From Gymnothorax reevesii (Eukaryota; Chordata; Actinopteri; Anguilliformes; Muraenidae): a DNA stretch of 64,000 nt. A program made the position numbers and the translations under genes. Below, piece by piece: positions 1 to 11,965 of this stretch; position 1 is the first letter of the stretch, and each line of letters begins with the position of its first letter. The stretch covers positions 123,653,447 through 123,717,446 of the forward strand of contig CM056573.1 of the NCBI GenBank assembly GCA_029721435.1, in the 5' to 3' direction. The notes beneath the pieces were generated by a model, which worked only from the letters and a program-made list of their open reading frames with translations, was not told where the DNA came from and did not search any database.

Positions 1-228
1 AAAGTACTTCGGGAATCCAATGTACATAAAACATAAAACAGATGTATGTTGTATGTATGATGTATGTTGGTAATTATATGAACTACCGGTTTATTATAGG
101 TTTTAAGGATTGTTTTTTGTTTCCATGAGGTAAACTAATGCAGACTTTTACAACCTAGAACTTTGTCAAGGTAATCATCATCAAGGCAATTTACATTTCT
201 GCTCATTGCACGGAAAATTGATATTACA
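1..228. other. Unassigned AT-rich flank
   Basis: No open reading frame of note, no tandem array and no recognisable repeat. A short ATGTATG-rich stretch near 40-65 is the only low-complexity feature. Confidence 0.5.
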
Positions 229-425
229 CACTGTAAAAAAAAAGAAAATTGTCTCAACTGAAAAAAGTAATGTCCAGGCTGCCTTAAAATTTTAAGTTGA
301 TTGAACTTGAGATTATAAATTCAATATTACCTGAATTTATCATCTTAAATTCAGATAACTTTAAATTTTAAGGTAGCCTGGACACTAACTTTTTTCAGTT
401 GAGACAACTTTTTTTTTTTACAGTG
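229..425. mobile_element. Palindromic MITE (CACTGTAAAA ends)
   Basis: The first 70 bases and the reverse complement of the last 70 bases agree almost throughout. Both arms run CACTGTAAAA, an A-run, TTGTCTCAACTGAAAAAAGT, then a GTCCAGGCT(A/G)CCTTAAAAT block. The centre is a short AT-rich spacer. A near-perfect 197-bp palindrome without coding capacity is the hallmark of a non-autonomous DNA transposon. The superfamily is unclear because no clean target duplication is visible at the ends. Confidence 0.8.
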
Positions 426-1420
426 CAGGGATGTGTCCTCTACGTCATCAACAATAACATACGTTTTTATTAGCATAAATCTGATCCGGTAGAACTATAA
501 AACGAAAAGAGATCAAGAAATGAACAAATTACGACAGGTGGTTGGAGTTATTACTGTCTGTCAATTATGTCATAGTTCATTATTGGTTTACCTCATATTT
601 AGTTTATTAACTTTTTTGTTCAAGGACCAATGAAGTGGCTCCTTAAATAGCAGACAACATAGTTTGGTTCAGATCAATGGGTCATACAGTAGACCTCAAC
701 CAATCATTGATGTGCTTGAACTTTGAACCAATTAAAACATGCCCAGTACAGCGAAGGGGAAAGCTGAGATCAAATCAATGAGTCTCTCAATGACCTTTGG
801 TGACTCTGACTATTTTTGGCTAATGAGTGGTCATGCTCAAATTGTTGGTTCCAACCACTGCTAATAGCAGAAATTGTTTATTTGGACTGCGATGCTGTTG
901 AAGTACGAACAGCAAAAAAAAAAAAAAAAAAAGGGCTGTCACTCTGCTGTACCCCAAAAAATGCCCATCGAGAGTGGCGAGTACTCCTGCGCACCGAATT
1001 GCAGTTCTCTGGTGCTTCCTTGATTTACAGTCTAGAGTAGATTCTAGTACTGTACAGCTGCTAAGACCACACTTGCTTATCGTATTTGATGTAGTGATAT
1101 AATCTACTCCAGATTTGTCCACTAAATATTTCTCCATTGTCCAAATAGCACATTTACTCTATAGCTCAGAGATTTAGTACCTCTCAGGCACTCATCAAAG
1201 CCCAAATGAGTGCATAAGTAAGTTTAAATGCAGAATCTTCAGAGGACTACAGCTATTTGAAAGAGTTTGAGGGAAAACGTGTTCTTTATGAGACAAACAC
1301 AAAGTACAGTAATGAGAATTTTAAGGCTGAATACTGTAAAAGTGAGAAAACTAAGCTTTTGTATTTTTTTCAGTACAATAGCAGAAAAAGTAAAGTTAAG
1401 GAGGATGATAAGTCTCCTGT
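426..1420. other. Unassigned stretch with poly-A run
   Basis: About 1 kb without a supported gene. It holds an uninterrupted A-run of 18 near 914-931. Opposite-strand open frames of 74 and 105 codons around 820-1137 cross that run (poly-Lys or poly-Phe) and are taken as chance. Confidence 0.5.
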
Positions 1421-2930
1421 GATCTGGAAAAAGTTTATCAGTGGCAAAGATCTTGCAATTGAAAAAAAAAATTTAGGTTCTGGACTTCTCTTTAGAAACT
1501 GGACAAATACCAAATACTTGGAAGCAGGGTAATATAATTCCAATATATGGGAAAGGGGACTGCACTGAACCAGGAAACTAAAGGCCTATCAGTTTAACTT
1601 GCATTGCATATAAAGTATTGGGATCTATCATTAATGAAAAGTTAGCAGGATTTCTGAAAGGTCATAACTTACTGGTGGATAACCAACGTGGTTTCCTTAA
1701 GGGGGAAACATGCCTTCCAAACCTTTTGTAATTTTTTGAAGTGGCCATTCAGACTTCTGATCAAAGCAGGGCCTATGATGCCTTATACTTGGATTTTCAA
1801 AAAGCATTACAGTACCACGTTGGAGACAAAATTTTTAAATATGGACTGCAGGAATTATAAGAGGTATTTTGGAATGGATTCAGAACTGGTCATGGCAGAG
1901 TTGAGGTCAGATGGATCTCATCCGAGCTAGGCATTGTGGGAAGTGTAGTCCCTCAGAGTGTGTTGGGACCCCTGCTCTTAATCCCCTTGAAAGGAACACC
2001 GAGAGCAAATTAATCAAATTTGTGGATGACACAAAATTTGGACATTCAGCTAACAGTTTAAAGTCCACTAAAGTGATTCAGTATGATTTAAATAGAATTC
2101 AGAGGAGAGCAGAGATGTGGCAAATGAAATTCAACATAGCCAAATGTAAAATTATACATGTTGGAAATAACAACAATTGGAAGGGCTACTTAAGGAGGTT
2201 TATAACTGGAATGTATTCTACTTGAAAAATATTTGGGAGTGATTGTTGACCAAAGCCTTACAGGTCCTTGCCACTGTGCCATAGCAGTTAAAAAAGCCAA
2301 CGGGATGCTGGGATATAAAGCCAAAAGTACTGAGTATAAATCCAAGGAGGTTATATTTCCCTTATGCCATACATTTGTCGGACCACATGTAGAGTATTGC
2401 ATGCAATTGTGGGGACTATACTACAAGAAATTCATACGTAGAGCCTTTAGAAAAGGTTCATAGAAGACCCACAAAGTTAATTCCTGGTATAAAAGATAAA
2501 AGCTATGAGGAGAGGCTAAAGATCCTTAATCTCTTCAGTCTAAGTATATTGAGACTTCAGGGTGATCCGATTGAGGTCTTTAAATGTGCCACAAGGATTA
2601 ACAAAGTTAACTATGTAGGATTACTTTGGCCAAGTCTTGTCTGCAGAACTTGGTGTCACAAATGGGAGTTTGCAGAAGGTATAGCTCTCATATTAGGAAA
2701 TGGTTTTTCACAAAGAGAGTGATCACAGTGTGGAATACATTGCCTGGCCATGTTGAAGAGGCAGAAACTCTGAGGGCCTTATTTTAAAAATCTAAGCACG
2801 AGGTCTGAAGCATGTGGTGAAAGTGCATTTAGCTCAAGTCCAAATTCAATTTTGCCAGTTTAATGGTGGGATGTTTGGGTGCAAAGTAAATTGAATGGTT
2901 CAAAGGGGTTGGACTTAATTTCTTAAATAA
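1421..2930 (+). mobile_element. CR1/L3-like LINE relic (reverse transcriptase)
   Basis: Fragment of a jockey-superfamily non-LTR retrotransposon whose protein would copy its own RNA at a nicked target. Reading across frameshifts, the RT blocks appear in order: RPISLTCIAYKVLGS near 1585-1625, motif A YDALYLDFQKA near 1776-1808, motif B VVPQSVLGPLL near 1945-1980 (family consensus GVPQGSVLGPLLF), and motif C KFVDDTKF near 2018-2036, which keeps the two catalytic aspartates. Thumb-like blocks follow: KKANGMLGYKAKSTEYKSKE near 2290-2345, HVEYCMQLWG near 2385, and SYEERLKILNLFSL near 2500-2540. Stops and frame changes interrupt every block, so it is dead. The first third of the protein, including the endonuclease, was not seen, so it is 5' truncated, as LINE copies usually are. 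Assignment to CR1/L3 rather than another jockey clade is from pattern memory. Confidence 0.85.
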
Positions 2931-5020
2931 TCAGAGGCGTGATTTGGGTGTAACATGAAGTTTCATGTTCATGAAAATCAGAATGTCTTCTCCCATTCCA
3001 TTTAGATACCAGATGCCCTTGCACCTTGGTGAATTATTATGAAAAGGAATTTTTGGCCTGGTAGCAGGAAAAAGCTGTACCCTGCAGAGAAAAGCGTCTG
3101 CAAAGTGCACCAGCAAACAATATGGAAACCTGACCACAATGATCCCCAAAAATGTAGTAAAAATAATTTTTAACAATACTTAAAAAGTATTTTCTTCATA
3201 TCCAGATGTGAAACATCATCATAGTGAATTCCCGGGGCTGCGTTTTAACTTTTTCTCTTTTTTTTCTTTTTTCTGCTTTTGAACTTCTCATTACATTACA
3301 ACTTGGGCTTAAAACAAGCAAGCCGAAAAAAAAGTTACTAATTCAGGGTTGTGGGTAAAAAAAAAATGTCACTGGTGGAGAATGTCCGAGAGAAATTAGA
3401 ACCAGTACAAAAAACAGTTAGAGAGAAAGAGACAAAAAAATGTATTTTGATCATGCTATCTCAGCCCTTTGAATAATATCTGACAAGAGTGAAAGGAACT
3501 TGCTTCCGCTTGGCTGACGATTGAAGGTCTAGTCAGTTAAATGGAAGAAATTCAGATTAATTGTAGATGGTGAAAACAATATCAACTGTTGCTTTTGCTG
3601 TGACAAAAAAGGGCCACTTTTTAAAGCCACTTCGTTTGTCAGCCAAACTGGAAATAATAATAAATTTCAAATGAAATGTGGAGTTTTGTATTTGATAATA
3701 GTTAGTAGATGCAAGACAGATGGGTTGCAGGCACTGTGTTAATGAAACAAGTCAGATTCAAAATTGATTTTTCAGATGATTACAGATAATATGGAATCAG
3801 ATTTCTGTCAAAATGATCAAACAAAAATGTTTTATATATTTATGTATGTGGATATGTAAATAATACGCAATTGCCTCAATAAAAGTGTTCCGTGCTACCG
3901 TATACGTATACATGTATACATATACCATCAAAGGACAGCGCTCTATCGCACGCAGAATTGAATTGCTTACATCTGGACCTCATTTTTGTTGTCCAGGTGG
4001 ATACACGTTGAAGATCACAATCCACAGAATTTTCCCAACTGAGATTAAATTTAGTACAGTATTAAGTACAAGTGAGGCACATGCTGCATATGATTACATG
4101 TCCTTCAAATCCTTCCATCAATCATGCTGTGTTTAATAGTGCTACACGCTGCTGACGCAAGGTTGATAACACAGTTTCTGATGAGCAAAATCAGAGGGGA
4201 AGTCAGCTTGTGCGGTATGGCTGGCTGGGAGTCAGTATTTTGGCTCAGTTGACTGCTTGTCTTGTCAGATCTACACCTGCTGCGCTTGCTCTGTTTCTCC
4301 AACCCATGGAGAGCAACTTATCCTGTCAGCAACACATTTCCTCTGGCTTAGTTCCTTTTTTACTGAAATAACCAAAGTGAGGATCACTGATGATTACGTT
4401 ACACATAGATTTCTAATCCAGAGCCGCTGTCAAATATGTGACACAGCCCATAAAATATATTAAGAGGATATGGGCTGGGTAGACATATTTCATATTTCTT
4501 GTGCGTAAACTCATTAGCAGGGTTAAGAGGGGGGAGTCTGTTGTCTGACCCCAAGTCAATCAGCCTGGAGCAGATGTTACATCACTGTTGCATTTCCATA
4601 GGAATGAGTCATTTTTTAACTCATTTACAGCCACCCAATTTTAAGTAATACTGTCAAATTATCATGATCAGGTCAGCAAATTAAGGACTGAGCGCGTGTG
4701 CATCCTAAGCTTATTTAGATTCATGCCAGGATATTTCTGTCAAAATGTCTCTTAGGAAGGTGAATAACTGCTCTCAACATGGCATGCACGTAATTAACAC
4801 ATATTAACAGCTTATTAAAATCATATGACTGCATTTGTGGTTGGAACAAAAACCACCATGCACAGGGGGGCACCAGGACCAATGTTGGCTTAGATGACAG
4901 GAGTGGATCTCAGTTGCAAACCCAAGCACTTTCAGGTTTGACATTTTGTGAATTCAGAGATGCTCCTTGGCATAGCCCTGTTATAATGCAATATTATTAT
5001 TTTAGGTAGCATTACCTTTG
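2931..5020. other. Unassigned stretch, partly complex sequence
   Basis: About 2.1 kb without a supported gene or clear repeat. Short poly-T/poly-A runs lie at 3250-3275 and 3358-3367. The segment around 4500-4690 has balanced composition, no low-complexity tracts and several ATTA/TAAT cores, so it could be a conserved non-coding element; only an alignment to other fish would tell. Confidence 0.4.
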
Positions 5021-5025
5021 TTGCG

Positions 5026-5454
5026 TGTCGGAACAGGATTAGACCCCAAGCGCAGAATAGCCGGCAGAACTGGTTTATTTGACACTCTCATGATCATACA
5101 AATACAAGTGCAGAATTAGAGAAGATGGCAAATGGTCCACAAAATACACAAAGGAATGAGAGCTCCCAAAGGGAGGTGTACTAGCAAATTACAATACAAT
5201 AATTACAAAGGGTTTAATTACATGAATACACAAACTCCCAAAGGTGAGAAAGATAAAGAGTAGTGATATTACCTCTGATACCAAGGCTCCGACGCATGCT
5301 TCAAACTCAACAGGGTATTTTTCTGAAGCACTTTTCCGGAGTTCACTTCAAACCGGGAATAACTACAAGACTGATGACGTTCGAACCACTTCATTGCTAC
5401 ATTCAGACTGAATCAGCTGACCGGTTTGGTTCGATAGGGCGGAGCTTTGAAACA
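5026..5454 (-). mobile_element. Probable solo LTR
   Basis: Read on the minus strand the segment starts TGTTTCAAAGCTCCGCCC and ends CTAATCCTGTTCCGACA, giving the TG...CA ends of an LTR. Near its 3' end on that strand is AATAAA (plus-strand TTTATT near 5072), followed by about 45 bases of U5-like sequence; near its 5' end is a CTCCGCCC GC-box. Flanking pentamers are TTGCG (5021-5025) and TTGGC (5455-5459), similar but not identical, so the target duplication is imperfect or decayed. No internal retroelement sequence is attached. It could be an unrelated repeat that merely resembles an LTR. Confidence 0.55.
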
Positions 5455-8400
5455 TTGGCGAGATTCAAATGTATTTAAGATAGATGAAACTGTGCTCTGT
5501 TATGATTTAAAAAAAAATGCCTAAGTCACACAAACACACCCAGTATACAACAAGCACAATCAAAAAACTTAAGAAATCACATGTTTTTTGTACAGAGCAA
5601 ACATTTACAGGATTCAATGAGGCTGTGGATGTAATAAATGTTATTATAATATAATATAATATAATATAGGCTAGAATTGTAGAATATGAAATCTTAAGGT
5701 AAAGAAGAAAAACAACAGACACATGTAAAATGAAGTCAGATTTCAGCTTTAGGTATTTTACACAAAAGAGCATACCCAGTGTCACCTTTGCAAGGCTGTG
5801 CAACAACCACTGTGCCAGCAGATGTCACCCACGTGCTCAATGAATGAAGCTTCAAGTAGTGAACCAGTTTTCAATACAATGGTCCAAAAGGGTTCAGCGC
5901 TTCAGGAAGCCTCGTTTGGCCATCACTAATAAAGAGTACAAATTTAGAAGCGCAAGAACGCGCCAGCATCCAAGGGGAAGCATATTGCTTCCCGAAAGGA
6001 GAAAAAAAGCCAAATGTGAGATAAAAAAAAGTAAAGTGAGTGGTATTACTGACAAAGGAAACTGCCACAAACCAAAAACTAAATAGTGAACACATACGCA
6101 AACTAAACGAATGAGAAAAGAGAACTAATCATTCAATAACAAGAAAAGGCTAAATTTTCTAAAGAAAATTTGTGTGCTTGCTTCAGCGAAAAAAGTTGAA
6201 GAGGTTTGTTTATAAAAAGAAGGTGCTTGGAAAAAACTGAAAACTGTTGAAAAACTGCTGAAATGTAAGCACAAGACTTTAAAGCTGAAAGTAATTGTTT
6301 ATGCAATTCTGACTTTTCAGCTGCATCATGACGGAGTCCACAATACTCCGCTTCAACCCAGCTGTAAAAAAATGGTCAATTGGAGTCAATGAGGTTGACA
6401 CATCTCTCTCTATGGCTCTGTGTATATCTAGGTCAACGCAGTGCATGCTTAGAAATTAGCTTTATGACAGAGCAAACATGGCAGGCCACATTGGCAGATT
6501 GCCGGTTATAGCTCATTGTCAGTGTCTCCCCTAGTCCCCAAGTATAATGCTGACCTGGCCAAGTTGTGAAATTCTACTTTTCACAGCCCCATGTTCATTT
6601 CTGTGCACTATGTGTTCGCTAGCTAAATAGCTAATAATAGCAAGCAGCAAGATATCATTAACACATGTTGTGATATTATTCATGGCTCTCTTTTTATTTC
6701 AGTGCTATTATTAGCAAGTTAACTTGTGAACACACAGTCCACAGAAAGTATTTGAAACAGGTCGAACTTGAGCGTTGAAATTGCCATCACTGCAGATGAC
6801 ATAATCAATAGCTAGCGAACGTTAACTATTAAACTATTCAAGGAGCATGGAAAAGTCTGCGTCTGCAGCTTAGCATAGATGGCAGTTTCGGTCATTTTGA
6901 AACCAATATTTCACCTGTTTTAGATATGATGATGAATATATCTAGCTAGTACGAACAGTTGCGACTGTATACTGGAATAGGAGCTTGAGCAATTCTTTTC
7001 TGCTTTGCTATTTTTTTTTACTGTAACATGTGCTCACATGGACCCACCCTGCAAAAAGACCGGTCTCACTGCCTTAAATGCCCTAAATACTATCTTGGAG
7101 CTGGTTTGAGCGACTGCGCAAACCACAATACCAAAAATTCTTTCACTTAGTTTGACGCAGAAGAATTAGATTTGTCTGACAGTCGTATCAATCTTAATCT
7201 GAACAAAAATAATTCCGACGCCAGGAAAAAGTCCAGCAGAGGGCAGAATTTAACCGCAATACCACTATGCCACAATTTCGCTGGGCCACTCTGAGCCATT
7301 TGAGCTATTGGGTCCAATGGAGATTTTAGGTGATGCATCTTTTACATACTACTGCCTCTACCTCAAAGAAAGTAAGTCCAATCTATGAAGTGGAGGTGCC
7401 ATACAGAAGAGGAGAGTCTGCAGAGCAAAATATGTCAAAATTGTGAGTGTAGAGTCAAAAATGTGGGAACACGAGCAAGTTGTAAAAATGTGTTTTTCAG
7501 CTTCCCAACTGGAATTTTCTAGTCTGATTTAATATAGGAGTTAATGTAGTTCTGGTTGGTGCTCCTGATGCTTTTCGGCTCATACTGCCAAAACTGTCTG
7601 CTCGATTGTTTGTATAGTTACATTTTTGTGACCAGCCCAACATTTGCTACAACTTGGATATAAAAATATTTATGTGGAGTGAAAACTGTTAGAGTTAGAG
7701 CAAGTTGAAGAGAAGGCTTCTTGACAATTTTACAGCTGTCCGCCACTCTAACAGTGACATCACCACACTAAGTTCCCAGAGTATATTGTAACAAAAATTA
7801 TTTAATAAAATTATAATTAAAAAAGTATAGAAGTTAATTTGAACAGTGAAGAAATTATATAAGCTTAACTTAACATTTTGCAGTTTGAATGACGTTTCTA
7901 GCTAAAAGTATGACAGAGTAAAAAAAATAGCTGAATCTACTGAATCAGCACAAAAATGGCTTGATTTAATAGGACCCCAAACAATGAATGAAATGAAATA
8001 TCTCAAAAACTAAAAAGAAAATAAAAAATCTGGACAGTTGCAACTTAATTCAGAACAAGCTGAACTTTTTAAAGTTTGAACTGTTTCAATAGCTTAAATG
8101 GTGTAGGAGGAGTTAGTTGGCCAAATTTAGGCGGAAAAAAAAAAGAAGAAGAAGAAGTAAGAGAATAGAGCGTGCTGCTTTGCTGAAGCAAGCATACAGT
8201 AAGTGAGGGGGTCGGAAAACAATGCTGGCCGGGAGAATGACAAGTTTCAGCTGGCACTCGTCACAACCTTCAAGTCAGCTTAAATTAGTCTGGCCATCAT
8301 CTGCTCTCTCTCATTAACAAGGCCTACTCCCTCAGAACTGCTGCTCTCTGGACCTTTTTTTTTTTTTTGCTCCATTCTTTGCAAATCCTGGAGACAGCTG

Positions 8401-9284
8401 TGAGAAAAATCCCAGAAGATTCCGTTTTTTCCCCCCTTTTTTTTAAATTCCAAACATTCCAACTGGCATCAACAATAATTCCATGGTCAAAGATATTGAG
8501 ATCACATTAGTGCCTGATTCTGTTGTTTGTTTTGCACATCAACTGAACCTGTTAACAATGTTTTTATGATTTTTTGCAAAAAGTGGCATGCACCTGATTT
8601 GCTGATTAGGTATAATTAGCAAGCTGGTGCACCTAAAATGGTTACTGAATGTACAGTTTGGTAAACCAGTATTTGAGGGGCCAGACAACAGCACAGTGAA
8701 TCTAAATTCTGGGTAAAAGACTTAGTTTTTGACCAGATGTGAAAACAGCAACAAATCAACAAAGAATTCACTGAGTGCAGTTTCCCCAGCCTTTAGCACA
8801 CCATCTAAAGCACCAAAACTTAATTTAATCCATCTATAATTGGGAACAAATCAATTTGCGTTGGGCATCCATAAAAATTGCTGTAGAAAAAAGAGCAGAT
8901 AAAGTGAATATAGTGAGTGAACTCATCAAGTTGAAGGGGGGGCTGTCTCTAAAAAAAACAAAAACAAAGAAATAAACACATTCTTGCTCATCGTTTTGGA
9001 AAATGCTAGACATTCCTCTATTGAAAATCCATAGAATTTCATTAGCGCCACTTGGAGGTCGATACACCTCTCCTTCCGCACCACAGCAGAGGTTAACCAG
9101 ACTCTGTAACTGTAGACAGCTCCCTCCCAATCCAGTGACTCTTTTCTCTTTTTTATGTTCCCAAGGCAGGGAAAAATCTTTAAACCACCTCCGAGTCGGT
9201 AATTCTGCCCGGACCAAAAGCTGGACAGGAGGCCGGACTAGCCCACTGTTTGTACTGAATGTGTTTGAAGGCAAAAGGGAAGAT
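5455..9284. other. Long gene-free stretch
   Basis: Nearly 4 kb with no supported gene. Contents seen: an imperfect TATAA pentamer microsatellite near 5641-5667, an imperfect hairpin at 6614-6731, an A-run then AAG repeat near 8131-8157, and a T-run near 8355-8369. The 172-codon minus-strand open frame at 8834-9352 has no recognisable domain, is proline/serine-rich where it reads through the G-rich tract, and is taken as chance. Confidence 0.5.
6614..6731. repeat. Imperfect inverted repeat (hairpin)
   Basis: The left arm begins GTTCGCTAGCTAAATAGC and continues TAATAATAGCA. It pairs with a right arm TGCTATTATTAGCAAG followed by TTAACTTGTGAAC. Arms are about 29 bases with most positions paired, around a roughly 60-base loop. 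It may be an old MITE terminus pair or a chance AT-rich hairpin. Confidence 0.5.
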
Positions 9285-9305
9285 GGGGAGGGGGGTGGGG
9301 TGGGG
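9285..9305 (+). other. G-quadruplex motif
   Basis: Four G-runs of 4, 6, 4 and 4 bases separated by single-base loops (A, T, T). Single-nucleotide loops between runs of at least four guanines are the most stable intramolecular G4 pattern known. It sits just upstream of a Tc1 relic. The opposite strand would form an i-motif. Confidence 0.8.
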
Positions 9306-9340
9306 TGAAACAGGGACACATGGCAACAGGTGTATGTACT

Positions 9341-9825
9341 ACCATGCCACACTCAGGCCTGATCACTGCCAGACCTGTTGAATCAAGAAATCACCTAAAT
9401 AGAATCAGACATGATTCTAGTGAAGACTCAAGTGAAGTAAGCTGAATGATCTCAAAAAGCAACACATAATGCCGCAATCTAAAGAAATTCAAGAACAGAT
9501 GAGAAAAAAAGTCACTGACATCTATCAGTATGGAAAGGCTTTGAGACTCAAGCGAACCACGGTGAGAGCCATTATTCACAAATGAAGAAAAGACCAGTGG
9601 TGAACCTTTAATTACTTTTTTGCATAGGCCCAGGTAGGTTTGGATAGCTTTTTTCCCTTAACAAATGAAATCATCATTTAAAAGCTGCATTTTATATTCA
9701 CTCAGGTTATCTTTGTCAAATATTAAAATTTGTTTGATGATCTCAAATATTTAAGTGTGAGAAATATGTAAAAAAAAAAAAGAAATTGGGGAGTGGGGGT
9801 GGGGGATACTTTTTCACGGCACTGT
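9341..9825 (+). mobile_element. Tc1-like element, internally deleted
   Basis: The 5' portion holds the leader and the first part of a Tc1-type transposase: a methionine near 9471, then QSKEIQEQMRKKVTDIYQYG and RTTVRAIIHK, which match the paired-like helix-turn-helix region of Tc1 transposases. After a stop near 9583 the sequence jumps to the 3' terminal region, an AT-rich inverted repeat ending in ACTTTTTCACGGCACTGT at 9808-9825. All the DDE catalytic region is missing. The copy is a relic, effectively a MITE derived from a full element. The matching 5' terminal repeat was not found. Confidence 0.8.
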
Positions 9826-10079
9826 CCGTACTGTGTACGGTGAGGTTTATAAGGCTTTGGATGCTCACACTAATATAAAGGGCTTCAATGGCTACTCAAC
9901 TTGCTTTATATGAATGTGAATGCCCCAAAATTGAGGTATAGACTGCCTGCTTAAGCTTCAAGGCACTGTTGTCCATCGGGTAAGTCAGGAGGAAATTCAT
10001 ATTGGTGGAGTAAACCATGAGTGAATGACAGCCCTTAAAATCCATCAATATGCAAACTCTTCAAGATATATCTCTAAAG
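9826..10079. other. Unassigned spacer between Tc1 relics
   Basis: No recognisable feature. It could be diverged internal sequence of the Tc1 relic that follows. Confidence 0.35.
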
Positions 10080-10404
10080 GTGCCCCCAATGAGCACCCAT
10101 GCTACAGATCTGGACCCTGGAGCAGTTGAAGAGGGTTGCCTGGTCTAGTGAGTCCCATTTTCTCTTACATCATGTCTTTTGGCTGGGTACATGTGCACCA
10201 TTTACCTGGGAAGGGATGGAATCAGGATACACTAAGGGGTAGACAAGCTGATGAAGGGAGTGTGAAACTCAGGGAAATGTTCTGCTGGGAAACCTTGAGT
10301 TTGGGAAATCAAGTGACGTCACTTTGGTGGAGCTGTTTTGGCAGCGCATGGAGTACCTTCACTATATTAGTCAGGTAGTTTTAATCTTGTGGCTGATCAG
10401 TGTC
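10080..10404 (+). mobile_element. Tc1-like transposase fragment
   Basis: A second, different Tc1-type family. Near 10115-10165 it reads LEQLKRVAWSSESHFLLHHV, matching the block around the second catalytic aspartate (family form AWSDES); here that Asp codon has become AGT (Ser). Next come TCAPFTWEGMESGY and the MFCWETLSLG block. The sequence then skips to the C-terminal end and closes with the terminal-repeat phrase TTAATCTTGTGGCTGATCAG near 10381-10400. The large internal deletion and loss of the catalytic Asp make it dead. Confidence 0.75.
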
Positions 10405-10944
10405 AATATTCTGCCTGTGACTCAGATTTACATGCCTGTAATCAAAGATGGATATTTCAGCATTCAAGAAAGCTAAATTTCTGCCTTATTTTATATCCAG
10501 CCATGAGCTCAGCCTGCATGGTTCACTAATTAGTTTGACCTCCAGGCTAAAGGGTTGTTTGAATTTATCATGCGTTCAGAACACAGGAGCCACGGAGAGA
10601 CCACGGACAAGCCAGTAGGGCATCTTTAGTTAATGAAAGATAAGAGTTATCAATGACAAGAACTAGAAGGATTATCAGAAGACGGTCTGAGTTCACGCTA
10701 TGCGCTATCGAAGGGACTGGTCTGAGGTCACTAGTCAGGGTATCAAGCCAAATGGATCAGGGCATGCAGGGCAGGCGCTCACTCACACACTTTGATGAAG
10801 AGTTGACTCGGAGAAGCCCCTCCCGCAAGGACCACAGGCACCAGGAAAAGTTTCCCAAATAAGTCGATACTTCACAGCTAGAGTTTAAACACCGAAGGCA
10901 GAGGACAACAGTGCAGCAAAGGGGAGACAAAAATCAGGAATTTA
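10405..10944. other. Unassigned stretch, possible older LTR remnant
   Basis: No supported gene. From about 10570 the style (purine-rich, short CAGGG/GGCAGG words) resembles the minus strand of a fish LTR, and the downstream side of the inserted solo LTR (11966-12160) reads similarly. This suggests that the younger LTR landed inside an older retroelement; boundaries could not be found. Confidence 0.3.
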
Positions 10945-10949
10945 AATAC

Positions 10950-11960
10950 TGTTGTGTTCCGGGGTTCTGGCCTTGGGCCAGAACAGTGTTGCTTATGGTT
11001 TTAACAGTTTCATGTTTCAAGATTTCTTAGTTCATAGTTTCATAGTTCATAGTTCATGTCACAGTTTTTGCATTTCATGTTTCAAATTCCATGTTTTTAC
11101 TTTTCCATGTTTTTGTTTTTGCCAGGTCTGCCAAGCCACTCCACCGCTTGTCTGCGTTCCGCCCCGTGCCTTCGTTGTTGCACATTTCTGAGCTCTGGTT
11201 GGCTTTGGTATTTCCCCTTCCTTCCATGCTGTGCTGGATTCGGGCCTCTCTAAGCTTAATTGACAATTAACTGTTTTTAAGTTACTAACATTTACTAACA
11301 TTCACTGGGTGGTGTAATTCTTAGATAGGCACATTACTAATATTACTAATTTAGACAGGGAGTTTATTGTCATGATTCCTGCTTTGCTATTTCAAGATCT
11401 TGCTGTGCTTTTCTGTTAACATTCATGCTTGCTTCCAAACTGCATACTTAATTGGTACTTAAGCTGAGCACGCTCATTCTCTTAATGAGCAGGTCATGTC
11501 ATCCAATCTCTGTCCATGTCTTGATCTTGCCATGCCTCTTGTTTCTCTCTCTCCAGGTGTTACCCCTCATGTCATGATTTCCAAGCCTTTATCTGGATGC
11601 GGTGGAAGTTGGCTGGCAGACAGTGTCTCGCGTCTCATTGCATGTGCAAGTGTAGCCAAGTTCTTGTTGTCAAGTCCCCTAGCATTTCTAGTTTCTAGTC
11701 TTGTCCCAGCCTCTTGTTTTTCGAATTTATATATAGCCTGGTTATTTATTTTTCTTGTGCTTCTTGCCTGGAGTTTCCAGTGCCTTTTTGTTTTTTGCCT
11801 TTTGCCTTTATTGTTTATAGCTCTGTGTAGCTTACCTCAGTTTGTTTTTTGCAACCCTTTGGGCCAAGTTTTTTGTTGGCCCTCGTGCCTGTTTTGTTTT
11901 GTTTATAAATAAATCCTCATTCCCTTTTCCCGCATCTGGTGTCTGCCTGATTTCGTATCA
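10950..11960 (+). mobile_element. Solo LTR, 1011 bp, 5-bp target duplication
   Basis: Starts TGTTGTGTTCCGGGG and ends TTCGTATCA, so it has TG...CA termini, and is flanked on both sides by the perfect pentamer AATAC (10945-10949 and 11961-11965). A TATA box (TTATATATAG, 11727-11736) and a polyadenylation signal AATAAA (11908-11913) lie in the order expected for U3, R and U5 on the plus strand. No internal region is attached, so this is a recombined solo LTR. Open frames inside it (for example 11496-11912) are hydrophobic chance frames. A relative in opposite orientation lies at 15042-16491. Superfamily (Ty3/Gypsy, BEL or ERV) cannot be told from the LTR alone; 5-bp duplications suit Gypsy and BEL. 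Confidence 0.88.
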
Positions 11961-11965
11961 AATAC

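Noticed and set aside
816..1137. Opposite-strand frames around a poly-A run
   Set aside because: Poly-Lys/poly-Phe stretches reveal chance frames through low-complexity sequence.
8834..9352. 172-codon open frame, minus strand
   Set aside because: Its start lies over the G-rich tract and the edge of a Tc1 relic; composition follows the DNA, no recognisable domain.
11496..11912. 138-codon hydrophobic frame
   Set aside because: Lies entirely within the U3/R part of a solo LTR with TATA and AATAAA inside it.
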